A DNA stretch of 64,000 nucleotides from Thermobifida cellulosilytica TB100 (lineage in GTDB: Bacteria; Actinomycetota; Actinomycetes; Streptosporangiales; Streptosporangiaceae): the NCBI RefSeq assembly GCF_001517975.1, contig NZ_KQ950182.1:344169-408168 (forward strand), in the 5' to 3' direction. The position numbers and the translations under genes were made by a program. Within the stretch, counting starts at the first letter, position 1, and every line of letters starts with the position of its first letter. This document shows, one piece after another, positions 1 through 9,163 of this stretch. Below the pieces are notes generated by a model. It ran no database searches, was not told the origin of the DNA, and saw only the letters and a list, made by a program, of their open reading frames with translations.

Positions 1-108
1 TCCACGGTAGTGCGACGCGGGGGGACGCGGCGGCGCCGGGCAGCGCAGGTCACCAGGCCAGGAGCGGTTACTCTACGGTTCTGGACGTCGGACATGCAGG
101 GAGCCGGT

Positions 109-1269
109 ATGGCCACGGATGGAGAAGCGGAGCCCCGGGCACTCACCGCGGAGTACGGTGCACTCGAATCCACTCCCCTCGTCGGGGAGCCGAAGGACGT
201 GCTGGAGAAGACCCGCGGCGGCGGTGGTCCGGCCGTCGACCTGGCGCTGAGCGGGACGGTCTTCTTCGACATCGTGCTGACCGGGCTGTCCGCGCCGCCC
301 TCCAGCGGTACCGAGGTCGGCGCCCAGGGGATGGGGTCGTGTCCCGGCGGGGTGGCCAACATGGCGGTGGCCGCGTCCCGGCTGGGCCTGCGGACCGCGG
401 TGGCGGCGGCGTTCGGCGAGGACGTCTACGGCGACTTCTGCTGGGAGACCCTGGCGACGCAGGAGATGGTGGACCTCTCGGCGTCGCGGCGGATCCCCAA
501 CTGGCACTCCCCGTTCACGGTGTCGCTGGCCTACCGGGGCGACCGCAGCATGGTCACCCACGAGCACCCCTCCCCGATCCCGCTGCACGACATGGCCCGC
601 GACCTGCCCCGGGCCAGGGCCGCCTTCGTCAGCCTGAGCAGCGACGGCGAGGTGCCGCAGTGGGCCCAGGAGCAGGCCAAGGACGGCACCCTGCTCTTCG
701 CCGACGTGGGCTGGGACGACAGCCAGCGGTGGTCCAGGTCGGTGCTGGAGCAGTTGCGGCACTGCCACGCGTTCATGCCCAACGCGATCGAGGCGATGTC
801 CTACACCCGCACCGGCAGTCCGGCGCTGGCCCTGGCCGCGCTCGCCGAGTACGTCCCGGTCGCGGTGGTCACCGACGGCCCGCGCGGGGCGATCGCGATC
901 GACCAGACCACCGGCGAGCAGGCCGAGGTCGAGGGCATCGTGATCGACGCGGTCGACACCACCGGCGCGGGCGACGTGTTCGGCGCCGGGTTCATCGTGG
1001 GGACCCTGGCCGGGTGGCCCCTGGAGCAGCGGCTGCGCTTCGCCAACCTGTGCGCGGCGCTGTCGGTGCAGCACACCGGGGGTTCGCTGTCGGCTCCGGG
1101 GTGGGCCGACATCGCCGCGTGGTGGGGCCAGTTGTGCGCGGCCCGCGGCAGCGACGAGACCAGCGCGCGGCTGGGCCGGGAGTACCGCTTCCTGGGCGAC
1201 CTCGTTCCGCTGCCGTGGCTGCCCACAGCGCAGCGCCGCGCCAGCGCCACGATCGGGCTGCGGCCCTGA
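109..1269 (+). CDS. PfkB-family carbohydrate kinase
   Basis: Predicted cytoplasmic sugar or nucleoside kinase of the ribokinase/PfkB family, transferring the ATP gamma-phosphate to a hydroxymethyl group of an unidentified substrate. The core begins near residue 44 (VDLALSGTVFFDIV) and includes a glycine-rich substrate loop (CPGGVANMAVAASRLG) and the C-terminal PfkB signature DTTGAGDVFGAGF, whose Asp is the catalytic base. About 40 residues precede the core, which is unusual for the family. I chose ATG at 109 because GGAG lies five bases upstream; ATG at 94 is in frame, and the frame stays open to the window edge, so a longer product cannot be excluded. Stands alone, convergent with the SOD-like lipoprotein gene. 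The substrate cannot be read from the sequence. Confidence 0.8.
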   Translation: MATDGEAEPRALTAEYGALESTPLVGEPKDVLEKTRGGGGPAVDLALSGTVFFDIVLTGLSAPPSSGTEVGAQGMGSCPGGVANMAVAASRLGLRTAVAAAFGEDVYGDFCWETLATQEMVDLSASRRIPNWHSPFTVSLAYRGDRSMVTHEHPSPIPLHDMARDLPRARAAFVSLSSDGEVPQWAQEQAKDGTLLFADVGWDDSQRWSRSVLEQLRHCHAFMPNAIEAMSYTRTGSPALALAALAEYVPVAVVTDGPRGAIAIDQTTGEQAEVEGIVIDAVDTTGAGDVFGAGFIVGTLAGWPLEQRLRFANLCAALSVQHTGGSLSAPGWADIAAWWGQLCAARGSDETSARLGREYRFLGDLVPLPWLPTAQRRASATIGLRP

Positions 1270-1296
1270 CGCCGCGGCGGGCAGCCCGGCCGCGCG

Positions 1297-1860
1297 TCAC
1301 TGCGGGATCGTGACGCAGGCCAGCGGCTCTCCGGCGGTCCCGGCGAGGACGGGCACGGTCTGGGTGCGCTCGGCGTGGATGACCACCGAGTTCGCCTCCC
1401 CGTCGCGGGGCGTCCACGACACCGACGTCTGGGAGTGGGCGCGCCCCTCGGCGTCGGTGTGGAAGTCCAGCCACGCCTCGTTCTGCGGGTTGGCGTAGTC
1501 GGGGTCGGGCGTGGAGGGGTCGGGGGCCGGTTCGTTCTGGTAGTGCGGCCCCGCGTCCTCGGGGTTCTCGCCGCAGGGCTTGGTGTGCAGGTGGGCACCG
1601 TAGTCGCGGTCGCCGACCAGGCCCTCCACGGTGAGGGCGATGTCGGAGCCGGAGTCGACCGGGGTGATCGTGACCTTGACGGTGGCCCCCTCGGGGACGT
1701 TCGCCGGGTCGTAGGTGACGGCCTCCGCGCCCTCGCTCCAGGTCTCGAAGGCCGCCTCGACCTGGTGCGAGGGCTCCGGTGCTTCCTCGCCGAAGGAGCC
1801 GCAGCCCGTCAACAGGAGGAGGGACAGGGCCGCGGCGGCGACGGTTGACGGGGTGCGCAT
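1297..1860 (-). CDS. Cu/Zn superoxide dismutase-like lipoprotein
   Basis: Secreted lipoprotein of 187 residues. The signal peptide ends in the lipobox LLTGC (Cys about 20), predicting lipid anchoring outside the membrane. The body has the SodC metal ligands in the right order: HLH in GAHLHTKPC, the bridging His in GPHYQ, a further FHTDAEG segment and a late VVIHAER His, plus a Cys pair able to form the usual disulfide. Superoxide dismutation at the cell surface is therefore likely but inferred, since some actinobacterial members are divergent. ATG at 1860 is chosen over an upstream in-frame ATG because GGGAGG precedes it and the signal peptide starts there. Single gene. Confidence 0.75.
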   Translation of the reverse strand: MRTPSTVAAAALSLLLLTGCGSFGEEAPEPSHQVEAAFETWSEGAEAVTYDPANVPEGATVKVTITPVDSGSDIALTVEGLVGDRDYGAHLHTKPCGENPEDAGPHYQNEPAPDPSTPDPDYANPQNEAWLDFHTDAEGRAHSQTSVSWTPRDGEANSVVIHAERTQTVPVLAGTAGEPLACVTIPQ

Positions 1861-1963
1861 GGCTGGTGCCTCCCAGAAGGTGACAGGATTCACAGGCTTG
1901 GCCGCATAGATTACTCAAAGTGCTTGAGTCGATGCAGTGCGCCCGGGAGCCTGTGGACAACTG

Positions 1964-2413
1964 TCAGGCGGGGGCGGGGAAGCGGGTGCGGAAGTCGAAC
2001 GCCCGCTCGGTGGGTCCCTCGGCGCGGATCAGGTCCAGGCGGTCGCCCGCCTCCTCCAGGGAGGGGAGGTGCCCGGCCGGCACCCACCACAGCACCAGGT
2101 GGCGCTCGGCCAGCGGGATCATCCACTCGCGGCGGCGCCGCACCAGGTCCAGGTGGGCGCTGCGGTAGGTGAACTCCCACAGTGCCTCGACCGACTCCCA
2201 CACCGAGAGGTTGAGCAGCAGGTCGTCGCCGAAGAAGCGTTCTCCGGTGGCGTCGTCGGACCCCTCGCAGCGGTAGCGCCACACGAAGCCGGGGCTGGCG
2301 TCGGCCAGGGCGTTGATCGGGTCGAGCAGCGCGAAGAACTCCGCGACCTCGGGGGAGTCCATGGGGGCCTTGAGGGTGCCGATGTTCAGTTGGGCGAGGT
2401 GGTAACCGCTCAT
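1964..2413 (-). CDS. DUF3291 domain protein
   Basis: 149-residue cytoplasmic protein matching the DUF3291 family, with an N-terminal HLAQLNIGTLKAPMDSPEVAEF segment followed by WxY-type aromatic positions (GFVWRYRC) and a VWESVEALWEFTY block. The family has a ferredoxin-like, monooxygenase-type fold; no reaction is established. It lies 33 bp downstream of the HTH regulator gene on the same strand, so the two are probably co-transcribed and functionally linked. No signal peptide or membrane segment. Confidence 0.75.
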   Translation of the reverse strand: MSGYHLAQLNIGTLKAPMDSPEVAEFFALLDPINALADASPGFVWRYRCEGSDDATGERFFGDDLLLNLSVWESVEALWEFTYRSAHLDLVRRRREWMIPLAERHLVLWWVPAGHLPSLEEAGDRLDLIRAEGPTERAFDFRTRFPAPA

Positions 2414-2446
2414 GGGGAGGAGTCCACCACGCCCCGGCCTTCTAAG

Positions 2447-3121
2447 TCAATGATTTTTGTTTTTAGAAATGGCGACGCAGCAGTGCCCGGGCCGCGGGGC
2501 CATGCGCGCGGTGAAGCCCTCCGCCCCCGCGCCCGCCAGCAGCCCGCTCAGCAGCTCCAGGTTCATCCCGCAGGCCAGCGGCGGGAAGTCGCGGGCGAGC
2601 GTGTGGAACGGGCAGTTGCGCAGCCGCAGCGTCTCCGGGTCTCCGTCGTCCGCCGCGGGCTCGTAGCCCAGGCTGACCAGGGCCTCGCGGAGCTGCTCCA
2701 GGTCGACCGGGCCTTCGGCGGAGACGGCGCCGCCCCGGCGCCTGCCCTCCGCGCGGGCCGCCGCGTACAGGGGCTCCTCGGCGCCCGCCCGCTGCACCGC
2801 CTCGGCCAGCAGGTGCGCCGCGCTCTCGTAGTCGCGGGGCGGCAGGTGCACGTCCACCTGGCGGTCGGCGCGCCGGTACAGCTTGGCCGGGCGCCCCGAC
2901 CCGGGGCCCTCGCGGCCGGAGAGCTTGCGGCGGCTCGTCGTCAACAGCCCCGCCTCCACCAGCTTGTCCAGGTGGAAGGCGGCCAGGGTACGCTGCACGC
3001 CCACGGCGTCGGCGGCCTCGGCGCGGCTGGTCTCACCGTCCCGGCCCGCCACGTACTCGTAGAGTCGCCGGCGCACCGGGTCGGCCAGCGCGCTGACCGC
3101 GTCGATGTCGGCTTGGCTCAT
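2447..3121 (-). CDS. ArsR/SufR-like winged-helix regulator
   Basis: 224-residue DNA-binding regulator. Residues 1-75 form a winged helix of the ArsR/DeoR type (ALADPVRRRLYEYVAG, then a recognition segment AVGVQRTLAAFHLDKLVEAGLL and a wing with GRPAKLYRR). The C-terminal half carries spaced cysteines and histidines (NCPFH, LACGMN, GHCCV), a layout like SufR-type Fe-S sensing regulators. Metal or Fe-S binding is inferred. It heads a two-gene unit with DUF3291 and is divergent from ptsI, so autoregulation or control of ptsI is possible but not shown. Start ATG at 3121 has a G-rich Shine-Dalgarno sequence. Confidence 0.75.
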   Translation of the reverse strand: MSQADIDAVSALADPVRRRLYEYVAGRDGETSRAEAADAVGVQRTLAAFHLDKLVEAGLLTTSRRKLSGREGPGSGRPAKLYRRADRQVDVHLPPRDYESAAHLLAEAVQRAGAEEPLYAAARAEGRRRGGAVSAEGPVDLEQLREALVSLGYEPAADDGDPETLRLRNCPFHTLARDFPPLACGMNLELLSGLLAGAGAEGFTARMAPRPGHCCVAISKNKNH

Positions 3122-3252
3122 CCCCCCATTGTCGACCAGCAGGGGGACTGGCCGTGGCGCGGCGGGTCCACCACCATGGAGGGAATTCCGCGCCCCGCGG
3201 CCGGCCCGCGGCCGCCGGAGCGCGGTGTGCCGACGGGACGACGGAGGACGGA

Positions 3253-4929
3253 ATGGAACCGAACCGAAGACCCCCTGCCGTCGGGGAGCGGACGCTCACC
3301 GGGGTGCCGGCCAGCCCGGGAAGGGCCGTCGGGCCGGTCGCGGTGCTGGCCCCGCCGCCCGCCCTGCCCGGGGTGCGCCCCGCGGTCGACGACCCCGCCG
3401 CGGAGACCGCCCGCGCCCTGGCCGCCCTGGAGCGCGTCGCCGAACTGCTGCGCGCGCAGGCCGCCTCCCTCGACGGCCCGGCCCGGGAGATCCTGGAGGC
3501 GCAGGCCCTCATGGCCGCCGACCCGCAACTGGCCGCCGCAATCGCCGAACGGGTCCGGGAAGGGCTCGCGGCGGAGTGGGCGCTCGACGCCGCCATCACC
3601 TCCTACCAGGAAGTGTTCCGCTCCATGGGCGGCTACCTGGCCGACCGCGCCGCCGACCTCGGCGACATCCGCAACCGGGCGCTGGCGGTGCTGCTGGACG
3701 CCCCCATGCCCCGCCCACCCGCCCCCGGCCATCCGTTCGTGCTGGTCGCCGAAGACCTCGCGCCCGCCGACACCGTCCGCCTGGACCCCCAGACGGTCCT
3801 GGCGATCGTCACCCGGATGGGCGGCCCCACCGACCACACCGCGATCCTGGCCCGCTCGCTCGGCATCCCCGCCGTCGTCGCCTGCACCGAGGCGCACCGG
3901 CTGTACGACGGCGTTCCGGTCGCGGTCGACGGCGACCGGGGCGAGGTCGTGGTGCGCCCCGCGGCGGGGCAGGCCCCGCCGGTGCGCCCGGCCCGCCCGG
4001 CCGCCGACGCGGAGGTCACCGGGCCGGGGCGTACCGCGGACGGGCACCCCGTGGCGCTCCTGCTCAACCTGGGCGGGGAGGACCCCGAGCGCGCCGCCGC
4101 GCACGACTGCGAGGGAGTGGGGCTGCTGCGCACCGAGTTCCTGTTCCTGGACCGCGTCACCGAACCGACCCAGGAGGAGCAGTACGCCGCCTACGCGCGG
4201 CTGTTCCGGGCCTTCGGCGACCGTGTGGTGACGGTGCGCACCCTGGACGTGGGCTCGGACAAGCCGCTGGCCTTCGCGGCCCAGGGCGACGAGCCCAACC
4301 CGGCGCTGGGGACGCGGGGGTTCCGCACCGTGCGCACCTGCCCCGGGGTGCTGCGCCGCCAGCTCGCGGCGGTCGCGCGGGCGGCCCGGGAGACCGGGGC
4401 GCGCGTCCAGGTGATGGCGCCGATGGTCGCCACTCCCCAGGAGGCCGCGGACTTCGTCGGGATGGCGCGCGAGGCCGGGCTCGCCGAGGTCGGCGTGGTG
4501 GTCGAGGTGCCCTCGGCCGCGCTGCTCGCCGACCGCATCCTGCGGCAGGTGGACTTCGTGTCCGTCGGCACCAACGACCTGTCCCAGTACACCCTGGCGG
4601 CGGACCGCACCCGCAACGCCCTGCCCGACCTGCTGGACCCGTGGCAGCCCGCGCTGCTGCACCTGGTCGGCCGGGTGGGGGCGGCGGGCCGGAGCCTGGG
4701 CAGACCGGTGGGGGTGTGCGGGGAGGCCGCCGCCGATCCCCTGCTCGCCCTGGTGCTCGTGGGACTCGGTGCCACGAGCCTGTCCATGGCCGCCCCCGCC
4801 CTGCCCGGGGTGCGCCGTGCGCTGGCCCGACACAGCCTGCGGGACTGCCGCGACCTGGCGGCCCTGGCGCTGGCGGCGGCGGGACCGCGGGAGGCCCGGG
4901 AGGCCGTCCGCGGCGCGGTCGGGTGGTGA
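3253..4929 (+). CDS. ptsI: PTS phosphoenolpyruvate-protein phosphotransferase (enzyme I)
   Basis: Cytoplasmic enzyme I of the sugar phosphotransferase system: takes phosphate from PEP and passes it to HPr. 558 residues, normal for the family. Order of domains: HPr-binding/phosphohistidine domain with the active-site block GGPTDHTAILARS (His195), then the PEP-binding barrel with LRTEFLFL, GTNDLSQYTLAAD and the active Cys in GVCGEAAAD (Cys489). ATG at 3253 follows GGAGGACGGA and fits the family N-terminus. No HPr or EII gene lies next to it here, so its partners are elsewhere. Divergent from the HTH regulator gene. Confidence 0.93.
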   Translation: MEPNRRPPAVGERTLTGVPASPGRAVGPVAVLAPPPALPGVRPAVDDPAAETARALAALERVAELLRAQAASLDGPAREILEAQALMAADPQLAAAIAERVREGLAAEWALDAAITSYQEVFRSMGGYLADRAADLGDIRNRALAVLLDAPMPRPPAPGHPFVLVAEDLAPADTVRLDPQTVLAIVTRMGGPTDHTAILARSLGIPAVVACTEAHRLYDGVPVAVDGDRGEVVVRPAAGQAPPVRPARPAADAEVTGPGRTADGHPVALLLNLGGEDPERAAAHDCEGVGLLRTEFLFLDRVTEPTQEEQYAAYARLFRAFGDRVVTVRTLDVGSDKPLAFAAQGDEPNPALGTRGFRTVRTCPGVLRRQLAAVARAARETGARVQVMAPMVATPQEAADFVGMAREAGLAEVGVVVEVPSAALLADRILRQVDFVSVGTNDLSQYTLAADRTRNALPDLLDPWQPALLHLVGRVGAAGRSLGRPVGVCGEAAADPLLALVLVGLGATSLSMAAPALPGVRRALARHSLRDCRDLAALALAAAGPREAREAVRGAVGW

Positions 4930-5135
4930 GCGGAACGGGGGAGGAGGCCGTGCCCGCGACCGCAGGCCACAGGAGGAGCGAAAAGTAATTCTCTTATTAC
5001 TGAGAGTAGCTGTCTTGTGCGTGGCGGAAACACGGGCGCGGCTCACCGGAAAAACGCGCTGCGCACCGGAGGCGTCCGGGAAACGCGGGCGCGGCCGTGG
5101 CCCCGGCCGGAGCCGACCGGGACCACGGGAGTCTT

Positions 5136-5153
5136 CCGCCGGCCGCCCGGCGG
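5136..5153 (-). terminator. Hairpin downstream of the STAS gene
   Basis: Inverted repeat CCGCCGG/CCGGCGG with a four-base loop, starting eight bases after the stop codon of the STAS reading frame on the minus strand. No U-tract. Likely transcription end or RNA-stabilising stem between two convergent genes. Confidence 0.4.
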
Positions 5154-5160
5154 TGGGGAA

Positions 5161-5529
5161 TCAGCCGGCCTGCCGGGCCACCAGGGCCTGCATGGCGACG
5201 ACCGCCGCCGCCACCGTGCGGTGCACCGGAAGCTGGCGGTGCAGGCCCACCAGGCGGATCACCTTGGTGACCCGCTCGTTCGGCGCGGCGAGTGCGAGGC
5301 TGCCGCCGCGCTCCCGCACCAGGCGGTAGGCGCTGATGACGGCGTTGAGTCCACTGGAATCCATGAAGTCCAGGGCGGAGAAGTCGAGGATCAGCTACGG
5401 TCCGTGCGCGTCGATCGCGGACTGGACCGCGGAACGCAGATCTCCCGCCGTGGCGATGTCGAGGTCTCCCTCCACCGAAACGATCACGCTGCGGTTCTCG
5501 ACCCGGGTGCTCACCCCAAGCCTGTACAC
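5161..5529 (-). pseudogene. Anti-sigma factor antagonist (STAS), interrupted by an amber codon
   Basis: A complete SpoIIAA-like STAS domain is encoded over 122 codons starting at GTG 5529, with GGGAGGAG ahead of it. The first half reads VSVEGDLDIATAGDLRSAV and the second LILDFSALDFMDSSGL, with the usual phosphorylatable Ser in DSSG. Codon 45 (5395-5397) is TAG, exactly between the halves where homologs have one arbitrary residue after a Pro. The rest of the frame is intact, with normal codon use. An internal ATG at 5364 would give a 67-residue C-terminal fragment, not a full fold. Possible readings: recent pseudogene, sequencing error (C to T from CAG) or translational readthrough. No partner kinase gene adjoins it. 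Confidence 0.75.
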
Positions 5530-5838
5530 GTTGTCACTCCTCCCAGCCTCACGAAATCATGAGGGGTCCCCATCAGCGACCACAGGTCACCTCTCAGACC
5601 GGTTGCCCTCAGCGCGGTCCCTTGTCGCGCCGATACTCCCGCCCCACGGTGTTCATCCGCACCATGCGACGGGGGCGCCTCTCCCCGATCCCCTGGTCGC
5701 TCGTAAGGCTTTGGACACACACGGTATTAGCCAAAACGTCAATCGGGAATGGCTGGAAGCAAGAAATTTTCGAGCCGTCGGTCCCGACCGGTTCGAGCCC
5801 GGCGGAAACCCGGGAATAAAACAGGGTCTGCTGTTTCG
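5530..5838. other. Non-coding gap between meaB and the STAS gene
   Basis: 309 bases, upstream of the STAS gene and downstream of meaB (both minus strand). It holds the STAS Shine-Dalgarno sequence at its left edge and an AT-richer block around 5715-5830 that could hold the STAS promoter. I see no convincing coding frame. A T-loop-like GGTTCGAGCCC near 5790 has no tRNA around it. Confidence 0.5.
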
Positions 5839-6837
5839 TCAGTCACTCTGTGGTGACTCTGTGAATGCGGAGAGTATTTGCTCTGCGGCGAGTGTTGCGG
5901 TGGTCGTCCCCGACCGCACCTCCTCCTCCAGGCGCGGGGCGAGCGCCCGCACCCCCGGAGCGGTGCGCAGGTTCTCCAGCAGCCGGTCCTTGACCTGGCT
6001 CCACATCCAGTCCACCTGCTGGCGGCTGCGGCGCTCGGCCAGCTCGCCGGTCTCCTCCAGGGCCGCGCGGTGGGCCAGCACCTGCTCCCACACCGCGTCC
6101 AGCCCGGTGCCCTCCAGACCGCTGCAAGTGAGCACCGGCGGAGTCCACGACGGGGAGACCGGTTGCAGCAGCCGCAGCGCGCGCGACAGCTCCCGGGCGG
6201 CCCGGCGGGCCTCCGGCTCGTGCGGGCCGTCGGCCTTGTTCACCGCGACCACGTCCACCAGCTCCAGCACGCCCTTCTTGATGCCCTGGAGCTGGTCGCC
6301 GGTGCGCGCCAGCGTGAGGAACAGGAAGCAGTCCACCATCCCGGCCACCGCCACCTCGGACTGGCCGACCCCCACCGTCTCCACCAGCACCACGTCGAAC
6401 CCGGCGGCCTCCATCAGGAGCATCGTCTCGCGGGTGGCGCGGGCCACCCCGCCCAGCGTCCCGGCGGAGGGGGAGGGGCGCACGAACGCGTTCGGGTCCG
6501 TGGACAGGCGGGCCATGCGGGTCTTGTCGCCCAGGATGCTGCCGCCGGTGCGCACCGAGGAGGGGTCCACCGCGAGCACCGCCACCCGGTGGCCCCGCCC
6601 GGTCAGCAGGCTGCCCAGCGCGTCGATGAACGTGGACTTGCCCACCCCCGGCACGCCGGTGATGCCCACCCGGTGCGCCTTCCCGCTGTGCGGCAGCAGC
6701 CGCACGAGGAGCTCCTGGGCCAGCCGGACGTGGTCGGGCCGACGCGACTCCACCAGGGTGATCGCCCGCGCCAGCGTGGGCCGGTGCCCGGCGAGCACGC
6801 CCTCGGCGTAGGCGTCGATGTCGATGGTTCTGCTCAT
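5839..6837 (-). CDS. meaB: Methylmalonyl-CoA mutase-associated GTPase MeaB
   Basis: G3E-family P-loop GTPase of 332 residues that protects and loads methylmalonyl-CoA mutase with adenosylcobalamin. Visible motifs: Walker [10 protein letters not shown] (about residue 60), the switch region with [19 protein letters not shown], the Walker B-like [12 protein letters not shown], and the base-recognition motif AVNKADG. C-terminal helical dimerisation segment rich in Glu/Arg. Lies downstream of the mutase large-subunit gene on the same strand, separated by 103 bp that contain a strong hairpin, so its dosage may be lower than that of the subunits. Confidence 0.93.
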   Translation of the reverse strand: MSRTIDIDAYAEGVLAGHRPTLARAITLVESRRPDHVRLAQELLVRLLPHSGKAHRVGITGVPGVGKSTFIDALGSLLTGRGHRVAVLAVDPSSVRTGGSILGDKTRMARLSTDPNAFVRPSPSAGTLGGVARATRETMLLMEAAGFDVVLVETVGVGQSEVAVAGMVDCFLFLTLARTGDQLQGIKKGVLELVDVVAVNKADGPHEPEARRAARELSRALRLLQPVSPSWTPPVLTCSGLEGTGLDAVWEQVLAHRAALEETGELAERRSRQQVDWMWSQVKDRLLENLRTAPGVRALAPRLEEEVRSGTTTATLAAEQILSAFTESPQSD

Positions 6838-6889
6838 GGCTCCTCGATGCTTCCAGATCGGTCCGGTCCGCCGCTTGGCGGGGGAGCGC

Positions 6890-6923
6890 CGCGGGGACCC
6901 CGGGCACGCCCGGGGTCCCCGCG
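6890..6923 (-). terminator. Strong intercistronic hairpin, mutase large subunit to meaB
   Basis: Perfect 16-bp inverted repeat with a two-base spacer, starting 17 bases after the mutase large-subunit stop on the minus strand. No U-tract follows. It may act as a partial terminator or an RNA 3'-end stabiliser that sets the subunit to chaperone ratio. Confidence 0.6.
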
Positions 6924-6940
6924 CTCGACCCGCCGGAGCG

Positions 6941-9163
6941 TCAGTGCCCCAGGCTCTCGCGGAGCCGGTCGAGGAGCTCCAGCGCGGCCTCGGCGATCAC
7001 GGTGCCGGGCGGGAAGATCGCCGCGGCGCCCGCCTCGTACAGGGCGTCGAAGTCGGCGGGCGGGATCACGCCGCCCACCACGATCAGGATGTCGGAGCGC
7101 CCCAGCGCCGCCAGCTCGTCGCGCAGCGCGGGCACCAGCGTCAGGTGCCCCGCGGCCAGCGACGACACGCCGACGATGTGCACGTCGGCCTCCACCGCCT
7201 GCGCGGCGACCTCGGCGGGCGTCTGGAACAGCGGCCCCAGGTCGACGTCGAAGCCGAGGTCGGCGAACGCGGTCGCGATCACCTTCTGCCCGCGGTCGTG
7301 GCCGTCCTGGCCCATCTTGGCGACCAGGATGCGCGGACGGCGCCCCTCCGCCTCCTCGAACTCCGCGACCTTCGCGGCCACCTCGTCCATGGACACCCGC
7401 GCCGCCTCCGAGTTCTGCGCCTCGTTCCGGTACACGCCCTGGATGGTACGGATCTGGCCGGAGTGCCGCCCGAACACCTTCTCCACGGCCTCGGAGATCT
7501 CCCCGACCGTGGCCTTGGCGCGGGCCGCCTCCACCGCGTGGGCGAGCAGGTTGTTCTCCAGCGTCGCGCCGTTCGCGGTCGCGGCCGCCGCCGCGGTGAG
7601 CCGCCGCAGCGCCTCCTGCACGGCCTCCTCGTCGCGCTCGGCGCGCAGCCGCCGCAGCTTCTCGATCTGCTCGGCGCGCACCCGGCTGTTGTCGACCTTG
7701 AGGACCTCGATCTCGTCCATCGCGGCCGGCCGGTACTTGTTGACGCCGATCACCGGCTGCTGCCCGGAGTCGATGCGCGCCTGGGTGCGCGCCGCCGCCT
7801 CCTCGATGCGCATCTTGGGGATGCCCGCGTCGATGGCCTTGGCCATGCCGCCGGCCTCCTCCACCTCGCGGATGTGCCCCCAGGCCCGCACGGCCAGCTC
7901 GTGGGTGAGCCGCTCCACGAAGGAGCTGCCGCCCCACGGGTCGATGACGCGGGTGGTCCCCGACTCCTGCTGCAACAGCAACTGGGTGTTGCGGGCGATG
8001 CGCGCGGAGAAGTCGGTGGGCAGCGCCAGCGCCTCGTCCAGCGCGTTGGTGTGCAGGGACTGGGTGTGCCCCTGGGTGGCGGCCATCGCCTCCACACAGG
8101 TGCGCACCACGTTGTTGAACACGTCCTGGGCGGTCAGCGACCAGCCGGAGGTCTGCGAGTGCGTGCGCAGGCTCAGCGACTTGGGGTTGCGCGGCGAGAA
8201 CTGCTTGACCAGCTTGGCCCAGAGCAGCCGGGCCGCGCGCAGCTTGGCGACCTCCATGAAGAAGTTCATGCCGATCGCCCAGAAGAACGACAGGCGCGGC
8301 GCGAACGCGTCCACCTCCAGCCCGGCGTCCAGCCCGGCGCGGATGTACTCCACGCCGTCGGCCAGCGTGTAGGCGAGCTCCAGGTCCGCGGTGGCCCCCG
8401 CCTCCTGCATGTGGTAGCCGGAGATCGAGATGGAGTTGAACCGCGGCATCCGCTGCGAGGTGTAGGCGAAGATGTCGGAGATGATCCGCATCGACGGCTG
8501 CGGCGGATAGATGTAGGTGTTGCGGACCATGAACTCCTTGAGGATGTCGTTCTGGATGGTCCCCGCCAACTGCTCGGGCGCCACCCCCTGCTCCTCGGCG
8601 GCCACGATGTACAGCGCCATCACCGGCAGCACCGCGCCGTTCATGGTCATCGACACGCTCATCCGGTCCAACGGGATGCCGTCGAACAGTTGCCGCATGT
8701 CGTAGATGGAGTCGATCGCCACCCCGGCCATGCCGACGTCGCCCGCCACCCGGGGGTGGTCGGAGTCGTAGCCGCGGTGGGTGGCCAGGTCGAACGCGAC
8801 CGACAGGCCCTTCTGCCCGGCGGCCAGGTTGCGCCGGTAGAAGGCGTTGGACTCCTCGGCCGTGGAGAAGCCCGCGTACTGGCGGATCGTCCACGGCTGG
8901 TTGACGTACATCGTCGGGTACGGGCCGCGCAGGAACGGCGCCAGCCCGGGATAGGTGTCGAGGAAGTCCAGGCCCTCGCGGTCGGCCCCGGTGTACAGCG
9001 GCTTGACGCCGATGCCCTCGGGGGTCTCCCACACCAGCGCGTCGGGGCCCTTGCCGGTGGCCTCGGCCAGCGCCCGGCGCCACCGCTCGGCCGACTCGGG
9101 ACCGGAGGCGGCCGCGGGGGTGCCCGCGGCGACCTCCGCGAAGTTCGGGATGTTGGCGCTCAT
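6941..9163 (-). CDS. mutB: Methylmalonyl-CoA mutase large (catalytic) subunit
   Basis: Adenosylcobalamin-dependent interconversion of (R)-methylmalonyl-CoA and succinyl-CoA in propionate, odd-chain and branched amino-acid metabolism. 740 residues, typical for the alpha subunit. The N-terminal barrel carries [25 protein letters not shown] and [19 protein letters not shown]; the C-terminal Rossmann-type domain carries the base-off B12 motif MGQDGHDRG, whose His coordinates cobalt, with [10 protein letters not shown] following. The ATG overlaps the small-subunit stop by four bases (ATGA), indicating translational coupling. Frame reading further upstream is antisense noise. Confidence 0.95.
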   Translation of the reverse strand: MSANIPNFAEVAAGTPAAASGPESAERWRRALAEATGKGPDALVWETPEGIGVKPLYTGADREGLDFLDTYPGLAPFLRGPYPTMYVNQPWTIRQYAGFSTAEESNAFYRRNLAAGQKGLSVAFDLATHRGYDSDHPRVAGDVGMAGVAIDSIYDMRQLFDGIPLDRMSVSMTMNGAVLPVMALYIVAAEEQGVAPEQLAGTIQNDILKEFMVRNTYIYPPQPSMRIISDIFAYTSQRMPRFNSISISGYHMQEAGATADLELAYTLADGVEYIRAGLDAGLEVDAFAPRLSFFWAIGMNFFMEVAKLRAARLLWAKLVKQFSPRNPKSLSLRTHSQTSGWSLTAQDVFNNVVRTCVEAMAATQGHTQSLHTNALDEALALPTDFSARIARNTQLLLQQESGTTRVIDPWGGSSFVERLTHELAVRAWGHIREVEEAGGMAKAIDAGIPKMRIEEAAARTQARIDSGQQPVIGVNKYRPAAMDEIEVLKVDNSRVRAEQIEKLRRLRAERDEEAVQEALRRLTAAAAATANGATLENNLLAHAVEAARAKATVGEISEAVEKVFGRHSGQIRTIQGVYRNEAQNSEAARVSMDEVAAKVAEFEEAEGRRPRILVAKMGQDGHDRGQKVIATAFADLGFDVDLGPLFQTPAEVAAQAVEADVHIVGVSSLAAGHLTLVPALRDELAALGRSDILIVVGGVIPPADFDALYEAGAAAIFPPGTVIAEAALELLDRLRESLGH

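Noticed and set aside
5785-5800. T-loop-like GGTTCGAGCCC suggesting a tRNA
   Set aside because: No acceptor stem, D-arm or anticodon arm can be built around it.
5530-5838. Small minus-strand frame 5511-5720 as a gene
   Set aside because: Overlaps the STAS start, has no homologous pattern and no clear codon bias.
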